Source: Protofrankia sp963555925
Lineage (GTDB): Bacteria; Actinomycetota; Actinomycetes; Frankiales; Frankiaceae
Assembly: GCA_963555925.1 (NCBI GenBank)
Contig: CAUVXJ010000098.1
Coordinates: 124,001-188,000, forward strand
Length of the DNA: 64,000 bases
Reading direction: 5' to 3'
Each line of letters begins with the position of its first letter. The first letter of the stretch is position 1. Made by a program: the position numbers and the translations under genes. The notes under the pieces were generated by a model that was not told the origin of the DNA, did no database searches, and saw only the letters and a list, made by a program, of their open reading frames with translations. This document shows, in pieces, positions 47,843-56,260 of the stretch.

Positions 47843-49288
47843 ATGCACGTGACACCTCCCACCACCCGCCGCCACGATGATCCGGGCCACTCGCCGACTC
47901 CCCTCCGACGGCGCCCAATGCGAACGGTCACACGCACGATCACCACCACTGCCGTGGTGACGCTCATCACCGCCGCGAGCGCCGGCGCCGCCGGCAACCT
48001 CACCGCCGCGAACACCACCACCGCGAACACCACTGCGGTGGACCTCCGCCAGGACTACGTCTCACCCGGCGATGTTCCCCTGGGCGAAGGCACCACCGTC
48101 GCGCCACCCGGCGAGGGGACGCCGACCCGAACCCGCTCGGCGCTGGCCATCCCAGCCGGCTGGCCGCGGGGCGTGGACGTCTCGTCATGGCAGCATCCCG
48201 GCAGCACGGAGATCGGCTGGAACGCGGTCCGCTCAGCCGGCATCGACTTCGTCGTCATCAAGGCGACGGAGGGCAACAGCTACACCAACCCCTACTTCGC
48301 CACTGACCGCGCCCACGCTCAGCAGGCTGGCCTCGTGGTCGGCGTATACCACTACGCGCGGCCCATGCTGCCGATCGCGACGGCGGTCGACCAGGCAGAC
48401 CGCTTCCTCGCCGTCACCGGACCGACCCGCTCCGCGGGGCAGCTGGCGCCCGTCCTCGATCTCGAGGCGCAGGGCGGGTTATCAGCCGACCAGCTCGCCG
48501 CGTGGGCTCATGCCTTCCTGGAGGAGGTCGAGACCAGAACCGGGCGGGCTCCGATCCTGTACACCTATCGATCGTTCTGGACCGACATCATGAAAAACAC
48601 GACATCGTTCTCCCGCTACCCGTTGTGGTTCGCCATCTACAACGCGGCATCGTCCCCCGGACCCCTGCCCGGTGGCTGGCAGAAATGGTCGATATGGCAG
48701 TACACGTCGTCCGCGAGCGTCCCCGGTATCGCCGGGAACATCGACATGAACGTCTTCTGCTGCAGCGCCGGATCATTGACGCTCGGTGCCGACGGGCGGA
48801 CCAGCGAGATCGACAAGCGCTACGGCGCGGACGCTCGAGTACGTTCGCTGCTCGCGGTGCCCAGCCGGGACGAGGAACCCGCCGGCGGCGGCGGACGGTG
48901 GAGGCAGTTCCAAAAAGGACTGCTCTTCTGGTCGGTTGCCACCGACGTCCACGAGGTTCACGGTGGAATCAGCACCCGGTACCTCGCCCTGGGTGGCAGC
49001 AACAGCCTCCTGAGACGGCCAACCAGCGACGAGGTGGACGCGGAGGCTGCGGGCAGCCGCCAGTCGGTGTTCCAGGGCGGGCGGATCTACTGGAGCCGCT
49101 TCACCGGCGCGCACGAGGTCCACGGGTCGATCCTGCGCAACTATCTGGCGTTCGGGGCTGCCGGCTCCGACCTGGGCCTGCCGATCAGCGACGAGTACTC
49201 GGTGGACGGTGGACGCGAGAGCGCCTTCCAGTACGGCTGGCTGCGCTGGGACGAGGCCACCAACTCGGTCACCATCATCCGCCCCTGA
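47843..49288 (+). CDS. Secreted GH25 lysozyme with C-terminal LGFP-like repeats
   Basis: A signal-peptide-like segment (TVTRTITTTAVVTLITAASA, about residues 28-47) precedes a GH25 muramidase domain. Its markers are RGVDVSSWQH (Asp112), IKATEGNSYTNPYF, VLDLEAQ (Asp206/Glu208) and WSIWQYTSS. The C-terminal 150 residues contain three repeats like those of LGFP proteins (HEVHGGISTRYLALGG, HEVHGSILRNYLAFGA, and others), thought to bind the cell wall. Cleaves peptidoglycan between MurNAc and GlcNAc; probably remodels the producer's own wall. A second ATG at residue 26 is a likely alternative start. Confidence 0.92.
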   Translation: MHVTPPTTRRHDDPGHSPTPLRRRPMRTVTRTITTTAVVTLITAASAGAAGNLTAANTTTANTTAVDLRQDYVSPGDVPLGEGTTVAPPGEGTPTRTRSALAIPAGWPRGVDVSSWQHPGSTEIGWNAVRSAGIDFVVIKATEGNSYTNPYFATDRAHAQQAGLVVGVYHYARPMLPIATAVDQADRFLAVTGPTRSAGQLAPVLDLEAQGGLSADQLAAWAHAFLEEVETRTGRAPILYTYRSFWTDIMKNTTSFSRYPLWFAIYNAASSPGPLPGGWQKWSIWQYTSSASVPGIAGNIDMNVFCCSAGSLTLGADGRTSEIDKRYGADARVRSLLAVPSRDEEPAGGGGRWRQFQKGLLFWSVATDVHEVHGGISTRYLALGGSNSLLRRPTSDEVDAEAAGSRQSVFQGGRIYWSRFTGAHEVHGSILRNYLAFGAAGSDLGLPISDEYSVDGGRESAFQYGWLRWDEATNSVTIIRP

Positions 49289-49521
49289 ACAGGGGATCCG
49301 GCGCAGGGCGACCGCCCGCAGCGGGGAACATCACCCGCCGAGGGTGGGATCCGCACCCACCAGGCTCGACCAAAGGCCGAACAACACCACCATTGCAGGC
49401 TGTCGGAGCTGTCGTGCACCTGGTCCCGGACGGGGATGTCGGGCAACCGGGCATGTCCTGGGCATCACGAGGGCATGCCAAGGAGGGCTCACCGTCCCGT
49501 CACGCTCCGGGGAGGATTCGT

Positions 49522-50031
49522 ATGGAACGGGCACGCTCTGCGCACACCGGCGGTGGATGGCTGGTATTTGCGGCAGCCATGATCTTCATCGCAGGCTTCC
49601 ACAACCTCATCTATGGAATCGCCGCACTCAGGAACTATGCCGTCCTCATCACGGCCAACGACACCGTCATCTACCAGGATCTGGACTTCTGGGGCTGGCT
49701 GCTGCTGTGCATGGGCATCGTCCAGATAGGCACCGCCGCCGCGATCCTCACCGGCAAACAGTGGGCGCGGTGGTTGGGCATCGCCATGTGCGGGATCAAC
49801 GCGATCGCCCAGCTCGCCTTCTTCGCGATCTTCCCAGGCTGGTCGTTCATCCTCATCGGGCTCGACCTACTCGTGATCTACGGACTGACCAGGCACGACG
49901 CGCTGCCGCGCGACTCCTACGACCCGTACCCCGAAAGCGACCGGACCCAGACTCGAATGGATCGCCCGGAATATACCGGATCAGCCCGGTCCGGTCCGAC
50001 TGGTACCTCCCGGTCCGGCCCGGACGTATAA
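49522..50031 (+). CDS. Four-helix membrane protein, DUF7144-like
   Basis: 169 residues from ATG at 49522 with GGGGAGG upstream. Four predicted transmembrane helices: WLVFAAAMIFIAGFHNLIYG, WGWLLLCMGIVQIGTAAAIL, WLGIAMCGINAIAQLAFFAI and SFILIGLDLLVIYGLT. The C-terminus is hydrophilic. It resembles the actinobacterial DUF7144 membrane proteins by pattern; the function is unknown. The 230 bases before it show no gene. Confidence 0.85.
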   Translation: MERARSAHTGGGWLVFAAAMIFIAGFHNLIYGIAALRNYAVLITANDTVIYQDLDFWGWLLLCMGIVQIGTAAAILTGKQWARWLGIAMCGINAIAQLAFFAIFPGWSFILIGLDLLVIYGLTRHDALPRDSYDPYPESDRTQTRMDRPEYTGSARSGPTGTSRSGPDV

Positions 50032-50189
50032 CCTCGGAGCTGATCCATCAGGTCGGCCGACGGGCGCGTGATCACAGCAGATCCATCAGGTCGCTGCAGG
50101 ATTTGCCATGACCACCAAGATCACGCGTCCGAAGACGCCACGCGGCGCTGCCGGCCGCCGGTAGCGGGCGCCTTCAGGCGTCGCGCACC

Positions 50190-50717
50190 TCAGGCGACGG
50201 CGTCCAGATCAGCACGGGTGAGCACCGAACGAAGGTCAAGGCCGATTCCAGCGAGGTTCGCCCGCCCGCCCTCCTGACGATCGATCACGCACAGGGCTTG
50301 TTCCACGATCGCGCCCTGTTCCCGCAGGACCCGGGCCGCGTCCAGGATGGCACCGCCGCTGGTCACGACATCCTCGACGAGCACGACCCGCAGGCCCTCG
50401 ACAGTCCCGCCCTCGGCGGTCCGACGGGTGCCGTACTCTTTGGCCTTCTTGCGGACGAACCGAGCCGGCATTCCCGTCCGCTGGGACAGCAGGGTGACCA
50501 GAGGGATACCACCGAGCTCAAGACCGGCCAGCACGTCCGCGTCCGTGGGTAGCAACGGACGCATCGCGTCGACGATCCCGGCGAGCAGCCCCGGGTCGGC
50601 CTCGAACAGATACTTGTCGAAGTACTCGCCGCTCGTCCGCCCGGAACGCAGCAGAAACTGACCGGTCAGATGCGACACGGCCCGTACGCGGCCGGCAAGC
50701 GTGCCAGTGTCAGTCAT
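50190..50717 (-). CDS. pyrE: Orotate phosphoribosyltransferase
   Basis: Converts orotate and PRPP to OMP in pyrimidine synthesis. 175 residues from ATG at 50717; the PRPP-binding motif VVLVEDVVTSGGA is at 111-123, preceded by RFVRKKAKEYGTRR, the flexible catalytic loop region. A longer open frame to 50876 would run through repeated hairpins and is rejected. It stands alone, not in a pyr operon. Confidence 0.95.
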   Translation of the reverse strand: MTDTGTLAGRVRAVSHLTGQFLLRSGRTSGEYFDKYLFEADPGLLAGIVDAMRPLLPTDADVLAGLELGGIPLVTLLSQRTGMPARFVRKKAKEYGTRRTAEGGTVEGLRVVLVEDVVTSGGAILDAARVLREQGAIVEQALCVIDRQEGGRANLAGIGLDLRSVLTRADLDAVA

Positions 50718-50776
50718 GTCTGCGGACTCTATAGATCGAATAGATCCGCCGTACCGGGACGGCATGATCCCGCAGC

Positions 50777-50904
50777 GTAGGTGGTTTCGGTCATGATAAC
50801 GACCGCATCCACCTACTACTTCCGCCGCCGAGGCCTGGGCGTAGGTAGAAACTGTCACCGCAGCGACCATTACCACCTACAGCGTCCGCTGCCGAGGCGG
50901 ACGC
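50777..50904. repeat. 64-base tandem duplication of hairpins upstream of pyrE
   Basis: Two 40-base hairpins, at 50777-50816 and 50841-50880, both begin GTAGGT and end CCACCTAC. Each is followed by a related 24-base spacer containing GCCGAGGC. The second spacer itself forms a perfect stem GCGTCCGC/GCGGACGC (50882-50904). It lies 60 bases upstream of the pyrE start. Confidence 0.85.
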
Positions 50905-50931
50905 GACCGGGGAGCGTCGGACGGACGCAGG

Positions 50932-50958
50932 CAGGCCCCGAGCATCGCTCGGGGCCTG
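50932..50958 (-). terminator. Terminator after tRNA-Tyr
   Basis: CAGGCCCCGAGC pairs with GCTCGGGGCCTG over 12 bases around a three-base loop, about 32 bases after the tRNA-Tyr 3' end on the minus strand. Confidence 0.8.
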
Positions 50959-50989
50959 TGCAGCAGCGTGTTCCGGGACGAAGCTGAGG

Positions 50990-51074
50990 TGGTGGCAGGT
51001 GTTGGGTTCGAACCAACGTAGGCTGAGCCGGCGGTTTTACAGACCGCTCCCTTTGGCCACTCGGGCAACCTGCC
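50990..51074 (-). tRNA. tRNA-Tyr (GTA anticodon), CCA encoded
   Basis: 82 bases plus an encoded CCA. The acceptor GGCAGGT pairs with ACCTGCC, the anticodon loop CTGTAAA carries GTA, and there is a long variable arm of the class II type. The T-arm has GGTTCGAACCC. Unlike the other tRNAs here the CCA is in the gene. Confidence 0.95.
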
Positions 51075-51288
51075 GTTGGTGGACAGCATACGGGATGGAC
51101 CGTGTTGGTCGACAACCGGTCCCACCGAGGTGAGCGGCGGGGCACGAACGAGGGCGTGCCGGGTTACGCGGGCGCGGGCAGACTCGGGATCAGGGATCGG
51201 GCACTGCCCTCGCCCGAGGCGCTGGGCGAGGATGCGAAGGTCCTGCGCCTACGCGCAGGTACGGGCGATGAGAAGGAGGCACGTCACC

Positions 51289-51777
51289 GTGGCGGACCCG
51301 TCGTTCGACATCGTGAGCAAGGTCGACCGTCAGGAGATCGACAACGCCGTCAACCAGACCGCCAAGGAGGTGGGGACCCGCTTCGACTTCCGCGACACCG
51401 GCGCGTCAGCGGCGTGGTCCGGAGAATCCATCCTGCTCACCGCGAGCACCGAAGAACGGGTGAAGGCCGTACTGGATGTCCTTCAGGAGAAATGGGTCAA
51501 GCGTGGCATTTCGCTCAAAGCGCTGCAACATGAGGAGCCCACTCAGTCCGGCAAGGAGTACCGGCTGGTGGTGACCGTGCAACAGGGCATCGCCGACGAC
51601 AAGGCCAAAGCGATCTCGAAAAAGATCCGGACCGACGGCCCGAAAGGTGTGCAGGCCCAGATTCAAGGGGATCAGCTCCGGGTCACCGGCAAGAAACGGG
51701 ACGACCTCCAGCGCATCATCCAGATACTTAAGGAAGCCGACTTCGGACTGCCGCTCCAGTTCGTCAACTACCGCTAG
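51289..51777 (+). CDS. YajQ family nucleotide-binding protein
   Basis: 162 residues from GTG at 51289, with AAGGAGG nine bases upstream. Family sequence: ADPSFDIVSKVDRQEIDNAV at the start, GTRFDFRDTGASAAWSGESI, VTGKKRDDLQRIIQILKEAD, and the end FGLPLQFVNYR. Members bind nucleotides (c-di-GMP in Xanthomonas, RNA or tRNA in others); the role in actinobacteria is not settled. It is followed by an array of palindromes and hairpins. Confidence 0.95.
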   Translation: MADPSFDIVSKVDRQEIDNAVNQTAKEVGTRFDFRDTGASAAWSGESILLTASTEERVKAVLDVLQEKWVKRGISLKALQHEEPTQSGKEYRLVVTVQQGIADDKAKAISKKIRTDGPKGVQAQIQGDQLRVTGKKRDDLQRIIQILKEADFGLPLQFVNYR

Positions 51778-51779
51778 CC

Positions 51780-51825
51780 GGCCAAAGGGCGTGCGAGCAT
51801 GCTTCTCCCCGCACGCCCGGCGGCC
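51780..51825. repeat. GGCC-bounded palindromic repeat, copy 13
   Basis: A 46-base palindrome three bases after the yajQ stop: GGCCAAAGGGCGTGCGAGC on the left, CGCACGCCCGGCGGCC on the right. Identical to copy 14. Confidence 0.95.
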
Positions 51826-51840
51826 CCACACAGCCGACAC

Positions 51841-51886
51841 GGCCAAAGGGCGTGCGAGCATGCTTCTCCCCGCACGCCCGGCGGCC
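51841..51886. repeat. GGCC-bounded palindromic repeat, copy 14
   Basis: An exact 46-base duplicate of copy 13, 15 bases further on. The perfect identity suggests a recent duplication. Confidence 0.95.
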
Positions 51887-51934
51887 CCCAGCAACTCAGC
51901 ACGCCAAAGAGCCTACGATCCTGCGCAGAAAGGT

Positions 51935-52002
51935 GCGCCCCGCCCGATGGGGGGTTTCGGGCGGGGCGCTGCACGGCGAGGCATGGGGGGTTTGCCTCGC
52001 CG
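51935..52002. other. Two hairpins with the same G-rich loop
   Basis: First: GCGCCCCGCCCGA (51935-51947) with TCGGGCGGGGCGC (51957-51969). Second: CGGCGAGGCA (51974-51983) with TGCCTCGCCG (51993-52002). Both stems are perfect, differ in sequence, and close exactly the same loop, TGGGGGGTT. They lie between the convergent yajQ and htpX genes. Confidence 0.85.
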
Positions 52003-52081
52003 CGGGTCAGGGATTACGGGGTGCCTGGCGTCTTCGGCGATACGAAAGCCACGATCACTTCGCCGTAGGACGCCCACTCCC

Positions 52082-52107
52082 CTGACCGGCCGCCAAGCGC
52101 CGGCCAG
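52082..52107 (-). terminator. Stem-loop after htpX
   Basis: CTGACCGGC pairs with GCCGGCCAG (one wobble or mismatch) around an eight-base loop, 62 bases after the htpX stop on the minus strand. Possible htpX terminator. Confidence 0.5.
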
Positions 52108-52169
52108 CTTGATGATCTTACAGGATCGAGTGTGCTAGCTTTTTCAGGGTACGACTTTCCGTCGGAGAT

Positions 52170-53060
52170 TCAACGGTAGGGGTCCATCCGAGCCATCTCC
52201 TCCAGCCGCTCGATCCGACGGTCCATGGGTGGGTGGGTACTGAACAGCTGGACAACCCCGCCGCCCCGAAACGGGTTCGCGATCATGAGCGACGACACAG
52301 GTCCAAGCTGGGAAGTCTGCGGGAGCGGTCGGGCAGCCGTGCCAGCGTCAAGTTTACGCAGCGCCGTCGCGAGGCCGAGCGGATCACCAGTCAACGTCGC
52401 GCCGGAGGAATCCGCCTGATACTCCCTGGACCGGCTGATGGCGAGCTGGATGATCGTTGCCGCGATCGGTCCCAGCAGGACGAGTAGCATGATCTCCAGG
52501 ATGCCCGGACCGTCATCGTCCCCACTCCGACCAAAGCCGAAAATCGCCGCGAACTGCGCAAGGTAAACGATAACGCTCGCGAGCGCACCGGCGACGGACG
52601 CGATGAGGATGTCTCGATTGTAGACGTGGCTGAGTTCATGGCCCAGGACGCCGCGCAGCTCACGATCATCCATGATTTCCAGAATTCCCGACGTACAGCA
52701 GACCGCCGCGTTGCGGGGGTTGCGGCCGGTGGCGAACGCGTTCGGCGCCCCGGTCGGGCTGATGTAGAGCCGCGGCATCGGCATCCTTGCCCGAGTTGCG
52801 AGTTCCTGAACGATCGCGTACATGCGTGGCTGTTCAACCTGGCTCACCGGATAAGCCCGCATCGCGCGTAGGGCCAGCTTGTCCGAGAAAAAATACGAGA
52901 ACCCGTTCACACCCAGGGCGACAATGAACGCGATGGCCAAACCACGGCTCCCGAACAGGGAACCGACAAAGAGAATCACCGCGGACAGCACGCCCAGCAG
53001 GGCGGCGGTTTTAAGACCGTTGTGGTAGCGGTGGGACATGGCGATCGGGTGTCCTGTCAT
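52170..53060 (-). CDS. htpX: Zinc metalloprotease HtpX
   Basis: A membrane-bound M48 protease that degrades misfolded membrane proteins. Zinc site HELSH is at residues 141-145, with the third ligand Glu213 in SREYQADSSG; hydrophobic helices lie near 17-50 and 155-205. MPRLYISPTGAPNAFATGRN is strongly family-like. I chose ATG at 53060 (296 residues) because it gives an MTGHP start like that recalled for mycobacterial HtpX; ATG at 53039 is the alternative. Confidence 0.94.
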   Translation of the reverse strand: MTGHPIAMSHRYHNGLKTAALLGVLSAVILFVGSLFGSRGLAIAFIVALGVNGFSYFFSDKLALRAMRAYPVSQVEQPRMYAIVQELATRARMPMPRLYISPTGAPNAFATGRNPRNAAVCCTSGILEIMDDRELRGVLGHELSHVYNRDILIASVAGALASVIVYLAQFAAIFGFGRSGDDDGPGILEIMLLVLLGPIAATIIQLAISRSREYQADSSGATLTGDPLGLATALRKLDAGTAARPLPQTSQLGPVSSLMIANPFRGGGVVQLFSTHPPMDRRIERLEEMARMDPYR

Positions 53061-53231
53061 CTCGAAGGTCGCACCTGTAGTTAACGTCCGGATCAACCAG
53101 AACCGTTCCCCACCCCAAGCGATCGCGGGATGCACCAGGAAGGTCACCTGATACGAAGTGCCCCGTTCATCCGGAAGTCACGCGCGACCGTCACCTTCTG
53201 TGGCGATCACCACACCAGTGCGTCCTCCGCG

Positions 53232-53273
53232 CCATCCGTGCTCTCACAAGACCCATCCGTGCTCTCACAAGAC
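53232..53273. repeat. 21-base direct tandem repeat across a stop codon
   Basis: Two exact copies of a 21-base unit (CCATCCGTGCTCTCACAAGA plus C) abut at 53252/53253. The second copy contains the stop codon and last codons of the minus-strand DUF2520 gene; the first lies beyond it. Confidence 0.95.
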
Positions 53274-54203
53274 GGTGTGCGTGACCGGAGCGGACAACGC
53301 TTCCCGGACGGCCTCGCCGCGCTCACGCTCAGTAAGACCCGCTTGTTCGAGCTGGTTCAGAGCGAGCGATGCCAGCGCCGCGTAGGCCGACATCGCAGCC
53401 GGGTCGAGTGCGCCGAGCGCGTCCAGATGCGCACGTACCGTGCCCGCATCTCCGCGCCGGACCGGGCCGGTCAGCGCGGCCGGGCCCCGTTCGATGGCGC
53501 TGTCCAGCGATTGTCGCAACAGCGGAGCGAGGGCATCGGCACCCTCGGGGACGCCAAGCTCGTCCAACAGGGCCAGAGTGGCCGTGACCAGCGTCGCCAG
53601 ATAGTTGGATCCGAGGACGACGGCGGCATGGTAGGCCGTCCGTACCTGCTCGGGTACGAAAACGACCCGACCGCCGATCGCTGCGACCAGCGTGCACACG
53701 ACCTGCTCGGCGGCCGGGTCGGCGGTCACTCCGAACGAAGCCCCGGACAGCAGGCCCGCGTCCGCCACGGTGCCGCTCAATGTCATGATCGGATGCACCG
53801 CTGCTCGTAACGCTCCGCAGTCACGAGCGGGCTGAAGAATACCCACCCCGTGCTGTCCGCTGGCGTGGGCGACGAGCTGTCCGGTCCGCAGCACTCCCGC
53901 AGTCACGATGTCCGCCAGGACATCCGAGATCGCGTCATCGGAAACAGTGAGAAACGTCATATCCGAAACATCAGCCACTTCGGCCGGCGTCCCCGGCGAA
54001 GCCGCCGGGAAGGCGACCCGAGCCCGCGCCCGGCCCGCCGCGGACCGCGCATGCACCGCTACGACCGGATGGCCGGCATCGGCAAGAGCCACGCCCAGCG
54101 CTGTCCCCGCCCGTCCGACACCGACGATCCCGATCCGAAGTGCCGGCGCCACGATCACAGTCTCGGCCGAGCGCCCTGCCACGGAACTTGTGTCGCCAGC
54201 CAT
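53265..54203 (-). CDS. Rossmann-fold protein with DUF2520 domain
   Basis: 312 residues. An N-terminal NAD(P)-binding fold (LRIGIVGVGRAGTALGVALA near 22-41) shows the GxGxxG pattern. It continues with FLTVSDDAISDVLADI and the middle signature AAVHPIMTLSG; the C-terminal helical domain has YHAAVVLGSNYLATLV and NQLEQAGLT. Members often precede panC and are related to ketopantoate or 6-phosphogluconate dehydrogenases; the reaction is unknown. The ATG at 54203 is plausible, though starts nearer residue 20 are possible. Confidence 0.88.
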   Translation of the reverse strand: MAGDTSSVAGRSAETVIVAPALRIGIVGVGRAGTALGVALADAGHPVVAVHARSAAGRARARVAFPAASPGTPAEVADVSDMTFLTVSDDAISDVLADIVTAGVLRTGQLVAHASGQHGVGILQPARDCGALRAAVHPIMTLSGTVADAGLLSGASFGVTADPAAEQVVCTLVAAIGGRVVFVPEQVRTAYHAAVVLGSNYLATLVTATLALLDELGVPEGADALAPLLRQSLDSAIERGPAALTGPVRRGDAGTVRAHLDALGALDPAAMSAYAALASLALNQLEQAGLTERERGEAVREALSAPVTHTVL

Positions 54204-54373
54204 CGGGCCATGTTCCCACCATGCTTTCCCCGCCCACGCACCTGACCGCCGCCACCATGATCGGACCAGCCCGTGTCGCAGTCGTCACACTCAGATGACT
54301 CCGTCGGGACGTTACGCCCCGCCTCAATAGTCCGCCCGGTACGCTCGAGAGGTACCCGAGGAGGTCACACAAC

Positions 54374-56260
54374 GTGTCAGGCCAGGTCAGAGACCGTCAA
54401 ATCCATCGACTCGACCGGGTCGTCATCCGCTTCGCCGGTGACTCAGGTGACGGGATGCAGCTCACTGGGGAGCAGTTCACCAGTGAGACCGCCGCGTTCG
54501 GTAACGACTTGTCAACTCTTCCGGACTTTCCAGCGGAAATCCGTGCGCCAGCAGGTACCCCGGCCGGCGTGTCCGGATTTCAGCTTCACTTCTCAGACCA
54601 CGACATTCTCACGCCCGGCGATGCCCCGAACATGTTGGTGGCCATGAACCCGGCGGCGTTGAAGGCCAACCTGAAGGACCTGCCCAACGGCGCCGACCTC
54701 GTCGTCAACACCGACGCTTTCACCGGCGCGAACCTGAAGAAGGCCGGATATTCCTCCAACCCGCTCACCGATGGCTCGTTGGACGAGTATCGGGTGCACC
54801 GGGTACCCCTGTCGTCGATGACCATCGACGCGGTGAACGCCCTGGAAAGCAGCGCGGGGACGGTCAACAAGAAGGAAGCCGAACGGGCGAAGAACATGTT
54901 CGCCCTCGGGCTCATGAGCTGGCTCTACCAGCGGCCCACCACCGGCGTCGTCGCTTTTCTTGAGAAGAAATTCGCGAAGCGCCCGGAAATCGCCGCCGCG
55001 AATATCGCGGCGCTGCGCGCCGGCTACAACTACGGCGAGACGACCGAGGCTTTCGCCGTCACCTACGAGGTCGCGCCCGCACGCATGAAGCCGGGCCGGT
55101 ACAGGCGCGTCTCCGGCAACACGGCGCTGTCCTACGGACTGGTCGCCGCCGCCGAACTCACCGGCTTGCCGCTGTTCCTGGGCTCCTACCCGATCACCCC
55201 CGCATCCGACATCCTGCACGAACTGAGCAAACACAAGCGCTTCGGGATACGGACCTTCCAGGCCGAGGACGAGATCGCCGGCGTCGGGGCCGCGCTCGGC
55301 GCCGCCTTTGGTGGTTCACTCGGCGTGACCACGACGTCCGGTCCCGGCCTGGCCCTCAAGACCGAGACCATCGGGCTCGCGGTGGCTCTGGAACTCCCGC
55401 TCGTCATCGTGAACATCCAGCGCGGCGGGCCGTCCACCGGGTTGCCGACCAAGACCGAACAGGCCGACCTCAGCATGGCCGTGAACGGCCGCAACGGCGA
55501 GGCACCGCTGCCGGTCATCGCTCCCCGCTCGCCCGCGGACTGCTTCGACGCCGCCATCGAGGCGGCACGGCTGGCGACGAAGTACCGGACGCCCGTCATC
55601 CTGCTCTCCGACGGATACCTCGCCAACGGTTCGGAACCGTGGCTGCTCCCCAGCCGCACGGACCTCCCCGACCTCGAAGTGTCGTTCGCGACCGAGCCGA
55701 ACCACACCGGCGACAAGGGTCCGGAGTTCTGGCCATATCTTCGTGACGGCGAGACGCTCGCCCGGCCCTGGGCCGTTCCGGGAACACCCGGGCTAGAGCA
55801 CCGCATCGGCGGTCTGGAGAAGGCGGACGGTTCGGGCGGCATCTCCTACGAGCCTGCCAATCACGACCGCATGGTCCGTCTGCGCCAGGCGAAGATCGAG
55901 GGAATCGCCCGTGACATCGCCCCGCTCGAGGTCGACGACCCGTCCGGCGACGCCCGGGTGCTCGTCCTGGGCTGGGGTTCGACCTACGGACCCATTGCCG
56001 CCGGATGCCGGCGTGTCCGCGCAAAGGGGCTGCACGTCGCCCAGGCACACCTGCGTCACCTTTTCCCGTTTCCCGACAACACCGGGGAGGTCCTGCGTGC
56101 CTACGACAAGGTCCTCGTCCCGGAGATGAACCTCGGTCAGCTCAGGGCCATGGTCCGGGCGGAGTTCCTGGTCGACGCCATCGGCTACAACCAGGTGCGC
56201 GGGCTTCCGTTCAAGGCCGCCGAACTGGCGGGCGTCTTGGAGGACGTGATCAACCAGTGA
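54374..56260 (+). CDS. korA: 2-oxoglutarate:ferredoxin oxidoreductase, alpha subunit (gamma-alpha fusion)
   Basis: 628 residues from GTG at 54374. The N-terminal gamma domain (VIRFAGDSGDGMQLTGEQFT near 17-36) is fused to the alpha domain from about 225 (GNTALSYGLVAAAELTGLPL, LGSYPITPASDILHELSKHK, FQAEDEIAGVGAALGAAFGG, TTSGPGLALKTE). With KorB it oxidises 2-oxoglutarate to succinyl-CoA, passing electrons to ferredoxin. This can replace the usual dehydrogenase complex or supply reduced ferredoxin. It overlaps korB by four bases. Confidence 0.95.
   Translation: MSGQVRDRQIHRLDRVVIRFAGDSGDGMQLTGEQFTSETAAFGNDLSTLPDFPAEIRAPAGTPAGVSGFQLHFSDHDILTPGDAPNMLVAMNPAALKANLKDLPNGADLVVNTDAFTGANLKKAGYSSNPLTDGSLDEYRVHRVPLSSMTIDAVNALESSAGTVNKKEAERAKNMFALGLMSWLYQRPTTGVVAFLEKKFAKRPEIAAANIAALRAGYNYGETTEAFAVTYEVAPARMKPGRYRRVSGNTALSYGLVAAAELTGLPLFLGSYPITPASDILHELSKHKRFGIRTFQAEDEIAGVGAALGAAFGGSLGVTTTSGPGLALKTETIGLAVALELPLVIVNIQRGGPSTGLPTKTEQADLSMAVNGRNGEAPLPVIAPRSPADCFDAAIEAARLATKYRTPVILLSDGYLANGSEPWLLPSRTDLPDLEVSFATEPNHTGDKGPEFWPYLRDGETLARPWAVPGTPGLEHRIGGLEKADGSGGISYEPANHDRMVRLRQAKIEGIARDIAPLEVDDPSGDARVLVLGWGSTYGPIAAGCRRVRAKGLHVAQAHLRHLFPFPDNTGEVLRAYDKVLVPEMNLGQLRAMVRAEFLVDAIGYNQVRGLPFKAAELAGVLEDVINQ

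Noticed and set aside
51406..51894. Minus-strand open frame opposite yajQ and the repeats
   Set aside because: It is antisense to a well supported gene, and its N-terminal end translates the duplicated palindromes.
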